Assembly: GCF_031845305.1 (NCBI RefSeq)
Contig: NZ_JAVREH010000005.1
Coordinates: forward strand, 176,905 to 240,904
DNA from: Jatrophihabitans_A lederbergiae
Lineage (GTDB): Bacteria > Actinomycetota > Actinomycetes > Mycobacteriales > Jatrophihabitantaceae
Length of the DNA: 64,000 nucleotides
Reading direction: 5' to 3'
Shown: one piece after another, positions 16,340-23,466 of the stretch
How the letters are laid out: each line of letters starts with the position of its first letter
Numbering within the stretch: position 1 is the stretch's first letter
The notes under the pieces: model-generated
What the model was told of the DNA's origin: nothing
The model's input: only the letters and a program-made list of their open reading frames with translations
The model's database searches: none
Made by a program: the position numbers and the translations under genes

Positions 16340-17640
16340 GGCCGGCCCGATCCGGTCAGCGCCACTGTGGTGAAGTCGCTCAGGGCATCACGGTAGGCGC
16401 GCAGCAGGCCGTCGGCGGTGTGCCGCCACGAGAACTGCTCGGCGTTCGCGCGGGCGGCGACCGACAGCTCGGCGCGATGGGCCGGGGCATGCAGCAGGCA
16501 GGCGAGCGCAGCCGCCCAGTCCTCCGTCCGATGGCTGCCGACCAGCCGTCCGGTACGGCCGTCGGCGACCGCGGTCGGCAGACCACCCACCGCCGCGGCG
16601 ACCACCGGGGTGCCGCACGCCTGGGACTCCAGAGCCACCAGGCCGAAGGACTCGTTGTGGCTCGGGACGACCGTGAGATCCGTGGCCGTGTAGAAATCCG
16701 CGAGCTTGTCGCGGGAAGCAGGCGGCTCGAACCGGACCTGGCCGGCGATGCCGAGTTCGGCCGCAAGCTCGGGCATGGCGTCCGGGTTGTCCAGGCCGGA
16801 GCCGCTGGGCGCTCCCACCACGATGACCTGCAGCCGGCGGGCCAGCGACGGATCGGTCGCAACCAGCCGAGCCGCCGCCCGCAGCAGTACGTCCGGCGCC
16901 TTCAGCGGCTGCAGCCGTCCGACGAAGAGCAGCACCAGGGCGTCCGGCGCGACGGCCAACCGGCGCCGGGCAGCGGCCTGGTCCCGGACGCTGAACGTGC
17001 CCAGGTCGACGCCGGGTGGAATGGTCACCACCTGCTCGGCGTCCGCGCCGTACCAGTCGATGAGTTGCCGCGCCTCGTCGTCGGTGTTGGCGATCAGCCG
17101 GTCGGCCTCGGCGACAACCTGCTGCTCACCGACGATCCGGGCCAGCGGCTCGGGTGTGTCACCAGCGGCCAGGCTGGCGTTCTTGGCCTTGCCCAGGGTG
17201 TGCGCGGTGTGCACCAGCGGCACCCCCCAGCGCTCGCGCGCCAGCCAGCCGACCTGGCCGGACAGCCAGTAGTGGGAGTGCACCAGGTCATACCAACCGG
17301 GCTCGTGCTGCGCCTCGGCCCGCAGCACCGCGGAGGTGAAGGCGCACAGCTGCGCGGGCAGGTCGCTCTTGGAGAGCCCCTCGAACGGGCCGGCGATGAC
17401 ATGGCGGACGGTGACGCCCGGCTCGACCTCGACGATCCAGGGCAGGTCCGAGGACGTGGCGCGGGTGAAGATCTCGACCGCGATGCCCGAGGCCGCGAGC
17501 CGCCGGGCGGTTTCGAGCACGTAGACGTTCATTCCGCCGGCGTCCCCGCCACCCGGCTGCTCCAGGGGAGAGGTGTGCACACTGATCGTCGCCACCCGCT
17601 GGGGCAGCACCCCGTGTGGGCTGATCCGGCCGTGTCGCAC
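16336..17640 (-). CDS. mshA: D-inositol-3-phosphate glycosyltransferase MshA
   Basis: 434 residues, a GT4 glycosyltransferase that joins N-acetylglucosamine from UDP-GlcNAc to inositol phosphate, the first step of mycothiol synthesis. The signature VHTSPLEQPGGGDAGGMNVY near residue 20 is specific to MshA. Later parts include GRLQPLKAPDVLLRAAARL, PSHNESFGLVALESQACGTP and VVAAAVGGLPTAV. GTG 17640 is chosen because GAGGAGG lies seven bases before it; the open frame extends much further upstream without support. It is followed by the YbjN gene and is divergent from an SDR gene. Confidence 0.95.
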   Translation of the reverse strand: MRHGRISPHGVLPQRVATISVHTSPLEQPGGGDAGGMNVYVLETARRLAASGIAVEIFTRATSSDLPWIVEVEPGVTVRHVIAGPFEGLSKSDLPAQLCAFTSAVLRAEAQHEPGWYDLVHSHYWLSGQVGWLARERWGVPLVHTAHTLGKAKNASLAAGDTPEPLARIVGEQQVVAEADRLIANTDDEARQLIDWYGADAEQVVTIPPGVDLGTFSVRDQAAARRRLAVAPDALVLLFVGRLQPLKAPDVLLRAAARLVATDPSLARRLQVIVVGAPSGSGLDNPDAMPELAAELGIAGQVRFEPPASRDKLADFYTATDLTVVPSHNESFGLVALESQACGTPVVAAAVGGLPTAVADGRTGRLVGSHRTEDWAAALACLLHAPAHRAELSVAARANAEQFSWRHTADGLLRAYRDALSDFTTVALTGSGRP

Positions 17641-17742
17641 GGCGCCTCCTCGTTTCGGTGCGCGGACTGGTGCCTCCGCAGCACTGAACGCACAAACGCC
17701 CCTGATCATGCCGCACGTCGACGCGAAGGCAGAATCGTTGCC

Positions 17743-18504
17743 ATGAGTGCTTCTCGCGGGCTTGCTGTGGTGACCGGGGCGTCGAGCGGGATCGGTGCGG
17801 CGACCGCACGCCGCCTGGTGGCCGAAGGATTCGAGGTCTGGGCCGCGGCCCGGAGAGTGCGGCGGTTGGACGAGCTCGCGGCCGAGGTGCCGGCCATCAC
17901 AGCCGTACCCCTGGACGTCACCGATCAGGCGTCCGTTGCCGAGCTGGCTGACCGGGTCGCGGAACGGCCGGACGGGGTCGCCCTGCTGGTCAACAATGCC
18001 GGCGGCGCGGTCGGCCTCGATCCCATCGAGTCGGCGGATCCGGCGGACTGGCTGACGATGTACGAGACCAACGTGCTCGGCGCCATGCGGGTCACCCAGG
18101 CGCTGCTGCCGGCCCTCGAGGTCGGTGCCGGCGGCCACGTGCTGGTGACCGGCTCGATCGCGGGCTACGGCGTGTACGAGGGCGGCGCCGGTTACTCGGC
18201 GGCGAAGTTCGGCGCCCGCGCGTTGGCCGAGACACTACGGCTGGAGCTCAACGGCCGGCCGGTCCGGGTCTCGGAGGTGGCGCCCGGCATGGTGGCGACA
18301 GCGGAGTTCTCGCTGGTCCGCTTCCGTGGCGACGCCGAGCGGGCCGAAGCCGTCTACGACGGCGTGGCGGAACCGCTCACCGCCGACGACATCGCCGACG
18401 TGATCGCGTTCGTGGCGACCCGGCCGCCGCACGTCAACATCGACCTGACGGTCGTCAAGCCGCTGGCCCAGGCAGCGTCGTACAAGGTGGATCGGCGACG
18501 CTAG
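17743..18504 (+). CDS. short-chain dehydrogenase/reductase (Rv0484c-like)
   Basis: 253 residues, classical SDR. The cofactor motif is VVTGASSGIGAATARRL (TGxxxGIG), the structural motif LVNNAGG, and the active site includes TGSIAGYGVYEGGAGYSAAK with the YxxxK pair. The substrate is unknown. ATG 17743 starts MSASRGLAVVTG. It is divergent from mshA; the short-chain oxidoreductase Rv0484c lies near mshA in M. tuberculosis too. A 12-base direct repeat (CGCTAGTCCGCG at 18500-18511 and 18528-18539) covers its stop codon and that of the next convergent gene. Confidence 0.88.
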   Translation: MSASRGLAVVTGASSGIGAATARRLVAEGFEVWAAARRVRRLDELAAEVPAITAVPLDVTDQASVAELADRVAERPDGVALLVNNAGGAVGLDPIESADPADWLTMYETNVLGAMRVTQALLPALEVGAGGHVLVTGSIAGYGVYEGGAGYSAAKFGARALAETLRLELNGRPVRVSEVAPGMVATAEFSLVRFRGDAERAEAVYDGVAEPLTADDIADVIAFVATRPPHVNIDLTVVKPLAQAASYKVDRRR

Positions 18505-18528
18505 TCCGCGCAACGCGAATCGGCACCG

Positions 18529-19809
18529 CTAGTCCGCGAGTCCGACGAACTCGACCCGGTCCCGGCCCGCGCTCTTGGCCGCGTAGAGCGCGGAGTCGGC
18601 GACGTGCAGCAGGGCCTCGACGTCGCCGCCGTTCGCGGGGTACAGGGCGACTCCGATCGACGCCGAGAAGCCGGAGACCGCAACCGTGTTGCCCTCCGGG
18701 GTCTGCACCTCCAGGATGCGCACGCTGCTGAGCACCCGATCGGTGATCGCGCGGGCCATCTCGAGATCCACCTCGGGCAGGATGGCGACGAACTCCTCGC
18801 CGCCGAACCGGCCGACGCTGTCGTAGTCGCGGAGCTGGTCGACCAGGCAGTCGGCCACTGCCTGCAACACGGCGTCGCCGACCAGATGACCGTGGGTGTC
18901 GTTGACGGACTTGAAGTTGTCCATATCCATGATCAGGATCGCTGAGGCGCGCCGGTCACGCTCCGCCCGGGACAGCTCCTTCTGCGCGATATGGCGCCAG
19001 GCGACAGCGTTCAGCAGTCCGGTCTTCGGATCTGTGGTCGCCGCGATCTCCAGCTGCTTGATCAGCGCCCCGCGCTGCAGCAACACCAGCGGCACGATGA
19101 CGAGGAAGCTCAGCCACGGTTTGTACATGAGGGCCAGGGCCGTCATTCCGCCCAGGCAGAGCGTCGCCAGCTCCAGGGCGTTCTCTTCGCCGGTGCCGAA
19201 CAGCGCCCGTACCGGCAGCGGCCTGGCCGCCAGGTACATCGCTCCGGCCACCATCGAGGTGTTGAGGACGGTGTACGCGGCCAGGGCGAGCGCCACGGCC
19301 ACCGCTTCGAGCGCGCCGTCTGCCAGGTACGGGATGTGCGGCCGCGGGGCATGGAACAGCATCGAGCCGGCCAAGGCCCCGAGCATCATGCTCGCCGCGC
19401 TGAAGACCTGCCGGTGCGGACGCTTGCCGCCCCGCAACCGGGCGCGGCTGGTCACCAGACAGATGAGGATGACCAAGGTCGAGGACAGCGCCGCGGGCAG
19501 CGCGATGACGCCCGCGAAGGTCCACACCGACGTCATGTCGATGGTGTGACTGTCCGTCATCCGGATGCGCAGGCGCTCTATTCGCGGAGAGATCTGCTCG
19601 AAGACGGCGAAGAAGGCCGCCAGGATGACGAAGCTGGTCAACTCGGCTCGGTGCAGGTGGCTGCTGCGGAAGGCCAGGACCGTCCATCCGATCGCGGCGA
19701 TCTCGGCGACCAGTAGATAGCCGAGCAGGTCGCGGGGCAGCCGGGAAAACTCGAGCGAGCGCCATCGGCCGGGCAGGCAGGCACGTGACATCGACGCGAC
19801 CGACACCAT
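18529..19809 (-). CDS. membrane diguanylate cyclase 1 (GGDEF protein)
   Basis: 426 residues. The first 250 form several transmembrane helices (FVILAAFFAVFEQI; TSVWTFAGVIALPAALSS; LALAAYTVLNTSMVAGAMYL; WLSFLVIVPLVLL), a sensor-like membrane domain. The cytoplasmic GGDEF domain follows, with GGEEF at 336-340, so it should make c-di-GMP. RDYD at 327-330 lies exactly five residues before it, the inhibitory I-site (RxxD) for product feedback. ATG 19809 has GGAGCAGGC upstream. A paralogue at 21887 has the same architecture, and each is paired with an MFS gene and with opposite-strand mini-genes. The membrane domain could sense the peptides; this is inference. Confidence 0.9.
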   Translation of the reverse strand: MVSVASMSRACLPGRWRSLEFSRLPRDLLGYLLVAEIAAIGWTVLAFRSSHLHRAELTSFVILAAFFAVFEQISPRIERLRIRMTDSHTIDMTSVWTFAGVIALPAALSSTLVILICLVTSRARLRGGKRPHRQVFSAASMMLGALAGSMLFHAPRPHIPYLADGALEAVAVALALAAYTVLNTSMVAGAMYLAARPLPVRALFGTGEENALELATLCLGGMTALALMYKPWLSFLVIVPLVLLQRGALIKQLEIAATTDPKTGLLNAVAWRHIAQKELSRAERDRRASAILIMDMDNFKSVNDTHGHLVGDAVLQAVADCLVDQLRDYDSVGRFGGEEFVAILPEVDLEMARAITDRVLSSVRILEVQTPEGNTVAVSGFSASIGVALYPANGGDVEALLHVADSALYAAKSAGRDRVEFVGLAD

Positions 19810-20158
19810 GCCTGCTCCAGAGATAGGGGTTTCGAGTCCTCACAGTAACCGGTTGATAGCCACCTGTCATCAGCCAGTTGACCATAGTTTGCCGGGAGAT
19901 CCGACCTCCGACGGCAACGTGGCATCACCGTGAGTAATGCGTACGAAGCCAGGGAAATGCCGGTTCACCAGGGTATTGGACACACTAGCGAGTAACGCGC
20001 TCAATAGTCGCGGGAATCCGAAAAGTTAGTCACATAGCGTAACCAAACACAGATTAGACGTACCAGCGGGCAGTATCCCGCTAGGCACCCGCCGCTACGG
20101 AGGGGCGGAACGCCGAAAAGATACCGGGACCGTTCAAAAATTTGCCGAGAGGTGACCC
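19810..20158 (+). other. 349-base gap ahead of the mini-gene array
   Basis: No protein gene is visible. It must hold the promoter for the minus-strand cyclase and one for the plus-strand mini-genes. A hairpin AGCGGG-CAGTAT-CCCGCT lies at 20065-20082. Base composition is clearly lower in GC than the flanking genes. I could not match it to a known riboswitch class by eye. Confidence 0.5.
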
Positions 20159-20179
20159 ATGCGTAACCACCAGTGGTGA
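20159..20179 (+). CDS. mini-gene 1 of cassette 1: hexapeptide MRNHQW
   Basis: Six codons ATG CGT AAC CAC CAG TGG, then TGA. GAGAGGTG (20147-20154) stands upstream, six bases from its AGG to the start codon. The last four residues NHQW recur in three further mini-genes downstream. The stop codon differs among copies (TGA, TAA, TAG, TAG) yet is always at the same place, which supports translation. No larger gene follows on this strand, so it is not an upstream leader ORF. Function unknown; see the findings. Confidence 0.7.
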   Translation: MRNHQW

Positions 20180-20232
20180 ACTCGCCCCCGACGCCATGAT
20201 CGACACGCCACCAGCTAGAAGCGGAGAAGCCG

Positions 20233-20253
20233 ATGACCAATCACCAGTGGTAA
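20233..20253 (+). CDS. mini-gene 2 of cassette 1: hexapeptide MTNHQW
   Basis: Codons ATG ACC AAT CAC CAG TGG, then TAA. GCGGAGAAG (20221-20229) is the Shine-Dalgarno. Asn is written AAT here and AAC in the other three copies, a silent change that keeps the peptide but breaks the near-palindrome ACCACCAGTGGT. This favours selection on the peptide over a DNA-binding site. It starts 74 bases after mini-gene 1. Confidence 0.72.
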   Translation: MTNHQW

Positions 20254-20311
20254 CCAGCTGACCGAGCCACCACCCCAGGGTGCACAGCGATACCCGGGAG
20301 GAGCGAGACCC

Positions 20312-20332
20312 ATGACCAACCACCAGTGGTAG
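20312..20332 (+). CDS. mini-gene 3 of cassette 1: hexapeptide MTNHQW
   Basis: Codons ATG ACC AAC CAC CAG TGG, then TAG. The Shine-Dalgarno GGGAGGAG (20296-20303) is strong and eight bases from the start codon. It lies 79 bases after mini-gene 2. The spacer sequences between copies are mostly unrelated, apart from a shared GAGCnnGACCC just before the start of copies 3 and 4. Confidence 0.72.
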   Translation: MTNHQW

Positions 20333-20420
20333 TCGGTCGGAGCCATCAGGGCTCCCGTCCATGATCGTCAACTCGACGCCCACAAGCTGAGATGCACACA
20401 AGCTGACAGGAGCAGGACCC

Positions 20421-20441
20421 ATGACCAACCACCAGTGGTAG
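20421..20441 (+). CDS. mini-gene 4 of cassette 1: hexapeptide MTNHQW
   Basis: Codons ATG ACC AAC CAC CAG TGG, then TAG. CAGGAG (20407-20412) precedes it by eight bases. It ends 15 bases before the 3' end of the convergent MFS gene. After it the plus strand has no supported gene until the second mini-gene pair near 23343. Confidence 0.72.
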   Translation: MTNHQW

Positions 20442-20456
20442 TTCCGTCCGGATCTC

Positions 20457-21719
20457 TCAGTTGCTGAGCGACCGGGAACCGTCGTCAGCCTTGGCACGCC
20501 GGTCCATCCGGCACCAGGCAACCGTCAGCCAGCCGGCCAGCATCGCGGCCACCCCGCCGGCCCAGGCGACCGCGGGTGCGGGTCCCAGCCCGGCGGCAAT
20601 GAAGCCGCCCAGCAGGATCCCGATTCCCTGTGAGGCCAGTAGGCCGGACGCGGCCACCCCGATCGCCTGAGCCCGCCGTTCGTCCGGCACCGCCCGGACG
20701 TAATCCGGGGCCACCTGCACCTGATAGGCGGCCCCGGCTCCGCTGATCGCCCAGAGGACGATCGAGAGGACCAGGCCGGGCCGGAAGGCACAGAGCGCCA
20801 GCGGAATACCGCCGGCTATCGCGATCGGACCGATCCACCGACTGCGCACGGCCGCGGGGACGAGTCGTACGAACAGGTACGTGCCCAGGGCGGTTCCCGC
20901 CGGACCGGCCGCCATCAACAGTCCCATTCCGACCGCGCCTGCACCGACCGAGCTGGCGTAGGCAGGTGCGATGCCCTCGGGGACGACGTACAGGCCGAGC
21001 AGCCAGGAGAAGGCCAGCAAGGTGCGCAGCTTGGGCTGCCGCGCCACCAGCCGGATGGCCGCCGCGATGGAGGCGAGGTAGCTCTGCTCCGGCTCCCCCG
21101 TCGCGGTGCCGAGCCGGGGAACGGGCCGGGGCCTGACCCCGACAGTGATCAGCAGCGCCGACACGGCAAAGGTCACCGCATCGACACCCAGGCCCGCGTG
21201 CGGTCCGATGATGGCCACGGCGACGCCGCCACCGGCGAAACCCGCCAGCTGGGCCATCTGATTGGTGATTGTCCGCAGGCCGGTCGCGACGACATAGCGT
21301 TCGCCGTCCAGCAGATCCGGCAGCAGCGCCGACTCCGCCGCGCTGAACGGCGAGCCCGCGAGCACGGCCAGCACCAGCAGCACAGAAACCGCCCACACAG
21401 GCAGCGCCGGAATGGCCATCAAACCGAGCAACCCGGCACGCAGGACGTCGCAGCCGATCATGACGCGCCGGCGCGGCATTCGGTCGGCGATGCCTGCCAG
21501 CATCGCTCCGCCCACCAGCGCCGGTAGGAATGTCAGGGCGTAGGTCAGGGCGGTCAGTACCGAGGAGGACGTCCGCTCGAAGACCAGCACCGACAGCGCC
21601 ACCCGGGCGAGTTGGTCCCCGGCCATCGACTGGGCATCAGCGATCCACAGCGACCGGTACTCCCGGTTCCGGAGCACGTCGCGGAAGGACACCCGCCCGC
21701 TGGTGATGACGTCAGCCAT
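20457..21719 (-). CDS. MFS transporter 1, paired with the NHQW mini-genes
   Basis: 420 residues, about 12 transmembrane helices, of the MFS subgroup that includes EntS-like exporters. It begins with a soluble MADVITSGRVSFRDVLRNRE, then DAQSMAGDQLARVALSVLVF. The loop motif IADRMPRRRVMIG between helices 2 and 3 is the MFS motif A region. It is a clear paralogue of the MFS gene at 23467 (for example, DQLARVALSVLVFERT and VVATGLRTITNQ are shared). An export role is typical for this subgroup; the mini-gene peptides or their products are candidate cargo. It converges on the mini-gene array. Confidence 0.85.
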   Translation of the reverse strand: MADVITSGRVSFRDVLRNREYRSLWIADAQSMAGDQLARVALSVLVFERTSSSVLTALTYALTFLPALVGGAMLAGIADRMPRRRVMIGCDVLRAGLLGLMAIPALPVWAVSVLLVLAVLAGSPFSAAESALLPDLLDGERYVVATGLRTITNQMAQLAGFAGGGVAVAIIGPHAGLGVDAVTFAVSALLITVGVRPRPVPRLGTATGEPEQSYLASIAAAIRLVARQPKLRTLLAFSWLLGLYVVPEGIAPAYASSVGAGAVGMGLLMAAGPAGTALGTYLFVRLVPAAVRSRWIGPIAIAGGIPLALCAFRPGLVLSIVLWAISGAGAAYQVQVAPDYVRAVPDERRAQAIGVAASGLLASQGIGILLGGFIAAGLGPAPAVAWAGGVAAMLAGWLTVAWCRMDRRAKADDGSRSLSN

Positions 21720-21826
21720 GTGAGCGCAGACCTCACTTCCGATGTGTGGTGGCCACCGTCCGGCGGCCTACTTCCGGCCATAGCGCGGCCGGGCACGAGT
21801 GGGTAGTGGACGTGGCCGGGTACCGG

Positions 21827-21847
21827 TGTCGGGTCGCAAACCCGACA
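21827..21847 (-). terminator. hairpin between cyclase 2 and MFS 1
   Basis: TGTCGGGT (21827-21834) pairs perfectly with ACCCGACA (21840-21847) around a five-base loop. Read on the minus strand it follows the stop codon of the second cyclase by about 40 bases and precedes the MFS 1 start. There is no clear run of T, so it may be a weak terminator or a 3' stabiliser. It suggests that the two paralogous units are transcribed separately. Confidence 0.45.
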
Positions 21848-21886
21848 GCAGCGCGCCGGCGAAGGAACGTAGAGCGGAGGTACGGG

Positions 21887-23161
21887 CTACCGAGCAGACA
21901 CCTCGACGCGGTTGCGGCCGCAGTGCTTGGCGGCGTACATGGCTGAGTCGGCCGCGTGCAGCAGATCCTCGACGGTGCTCCCGTGCGCCGGGTAGCAGGC
22001 GATGCCAATTGAGCCGGACAGCTCGGTGATCGGCGGCTCACCGTCGTGACGTGGCACTTCCAGCGCGCCGATTCGCTCACGGATGCGCTCGGAGATCGCC
22101 ACCGCGGCCGCCTGGTCGACGTCGGAGAGAACCGCCACGAACTCCTCGCCACCGAAGCGGCCGATCGCGTCGTAGCGGCGCATCTCTTCGGCGAGGCAGC
22201 CGGCTACCGCCCGCAGCACGGCGTCGCCGGCGATGTGACCGTAGGTGTCGTTCACGCGCTTGAAGTTATCCATGTCGATGATCAGCACCGCCGCGGACTG
22301 GTGTTCGCGCTCAGCCCTGGCCAGCTCGCGCTGAGCCAGGTGCTGCCACGTCGCCGCGTTCAGCAGACCGGTCTTCCCGTCCGTCGTGGCGGCGATCTCG
22401 AGCTGCTTGGTGAGCACGCTGCGCTGCAGCACGAACATCGGCGGGACGACCAGGATCGTCAGCAGCGGTTCGCTCAAGAGAGCGGCGGCGGTGAGACCGC
22501 CCAGGCAGAGGGTCGCCGCCTCGAGTGACAGGTCCTGCCAGTTGTCCGACAGCTCGCGCAGGCGCTGCGGTCGGACCGCCAGGTAGATAGCGGCGAACAG
22601 CACGCCGGTGTTCACCACCGCGTACGCCAGCATCGCCGTGGCAACGCTCGCCAGCATGATCAGCGCGGGGCTCAGCACGCCACCGTGTGCGTTCCACAGC
22701 ATGAGGGCTGCCCGGGCGGCGAAGCAGGAGCCGATGACAACCGCGGCGCCGAACACCTGCCGGTACGCGCGCATGCCGATGTCGCGATCGCGGCGCGCCC
22801 AGGAGTAGCCCAGGACGGCCACGCACAACAAGGCGGCCTCAGCGGGCGGCAGCACCACCGCGCCGGCGAAGGTCCAGACCGAGGTCATGTCGACGTGGCC
22901 GTAGCCGGCCAACCGAACCCGCAGCCGGGACACCCGGGTAGAGATCTCTTCGAATACGACGCACAGGCCCAGCAACAGCGCGAGCCTGGAGTAGTCGAAC
23001 CATCTCGGCTGCGTGGTGGCGACCAGAGTCACCATCGTGGTGAGCACCAGCACGTCGACGGACAGAACGAACGCCTGCATGGCCCGTGGAGTGGACCAGA
23101 GATCCCACGAACCTATCCTTGCTGCCGGCGAAAGCTTTGCGCCGCGTGCTGTGCGAGACAT
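21887..23161 (-). CDS. membrane diguanylate cyclase 2 (GGDEF protein)
   Basis: 424 residues, a paralogue of the cyclase at 18529. The N-terminal half is a multi-helix membrane domain (AFVLSVDVLVLTTMVTLVAT; LALLLGLCVVFEEI; TSVWTFAGAVVLPPAEAALL). The GGDEF domain follows, with GGEEF at 337-341 and the I-site RRYD at 328-331, again five residues before it. So both copies should be active and product-inhibited. ATG 23161 has TAGGAG upstream. The membrane half is more diverged between the copies than the catalytic half, which is what different sensed signals would produce. Confidence 0.9.
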   Translation of the reverse strand: MSRTARGAKLSPAARIGSWDLWSTPRAMQAFVLSVDVLVLTTMVTLVATTQPRWFDYSRLALLLGLCVVFEEISTRVSRLRVRLAGYGHVDMTSVWTFAGAVVLPPAEAALLCVAVLGYSWARRDRDIGMRAYRQVFGAAVVIGSCFAARAALMLWNAHGGVLSPALIMLASVATAMLAYAVVNTGVLFAAIYLAVRPQRLRELSDNWQDLSLEAATLCLGGLTAAALLSEPLLTILVVPPMFVLQRSVLTKQLEIAATTDGKTGLLNAATWQHLAQRELARAEREHQSAAVLIIDMDNFKRVNDTYGHIAGDAVLRAVAGCLAEEMRRYDAIGRFGGEEFVAVLSDVDQAAAVAISERIRERIGALEVPRHDGEPPITELSGSIGIACYPAHGSTVEDLLHAADSAMYAAKHCGRNRVEVSAR

Positions 23162-23342
23162 ACTGACACTCCTACGTATTCAGCCGAAGGTAGTGGATAG
23201 ACGGCACATTGTCATCGGCCTGCGGCAAACCAACGAACTTGGACGGCGCAGCACGTAGCGGTTGCACGCTGAAGCCCATTTCCGGAAGGCAACCGCACAA
23301 GTCCGCACATGATCCAAATGCACACGAACAGGGAGGTGCGCC

Positions 23343-23369
23343 ATGCTCGGCAACGTCCGCTGGCCGTAA
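23343..23369 (+). CDS. mini-gene A of cassette 2: octapeptide MLGNVRWP
   Basis: Codons ATG CTC GGC AAC GTC CGC TGG CCG, then TAA. GGGAGGTG (23331-23338) is the Shine-Dalgarno. The peptide shares Asn-x-x-Trp with the NHQW peptides of cassette 1. It occupies the same place: plus strand, in the gap between a cyclase 5' end and an MFS 3' end. No larger gene follows on this strand until 24836. Confidence 0.7.
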   Translation: MLGNVRWP

Positions 23370-23416
23370 GTCATCGCTCGAACACTAACCGGAAACCGCC
23401 GGAGAGGAGGAAGTCG

Positions 23417-23443
23417 ATGCTCAGCAACGTCCGCTGGCCGTAG
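23417..23443 (+). CDS. mini-gene B of cassette 2: octapeptide MLSNVRWP
   Basis: Codons ATG CTC AGC AAC GTC CGC TGG CCG, then TAG. GGAGAGGAGG (23401-23410) is a near-perfect Shine-Dalgarno six bases from the start codon. It differs from copy A by Gly to Ser at position 3 and by its stop codon. It starts 74 bases after copy A, the same spacing as mini-genes 1 and 2 of cassette 1. It ends 23 bases before the end of the convergent MFS gene. Confidence 0.72.
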   Translation: MLSNVRWP

Positions 23444-23466
23444 GCCACCACGTCCACCCCACGCGC

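Noticed and set aside
19810..20158. c-di-GMP riboswitch upstream of the cyclase or mini-genes
   Set aside because: I looked for the conserved GEMM-type core and could not find it by eye; only a six-base hairpin is visible.
20165..20440. The repeated ACCACCAGTGGT as operator sites rather than codons
   Set aside because: The core is a near-palindrome (ACCAC-N2-GTGGT), so a DNA-binding role was considered. Copy 2 breaks the palindrome with a silent Asn codon change, every copy has a start codon, ribosome site and in-frame stop, and the cassette-2 repeats are not palindromic at all. Coding explains more.
20159..20441. CRISPR or other repeat array
   Set aside because: Repeats are only about 21-30 bases including flanks, spacers vary from 53 to 88 bases, and no cas gene is present.
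20159..23443. Mini-ORFs as attenuator leader peptides
   Set aside because: A leader ORF needs a downstream gene on the same strand. After the NHQW array the next plus-strand gene is the NVRWP pair, and after that a gene at 24836; the MFS genes in between are on the other strand.
20159..23443. A microcin C-type antibiotic locus
   Set aside because: The tiny-gene plus MFS layout is similar, but no MccB-like adenylating enzyme, MccE/F self-immunity gene or Asn-terminal peptide is present; the peptides end in Trp or Trp-Pro.
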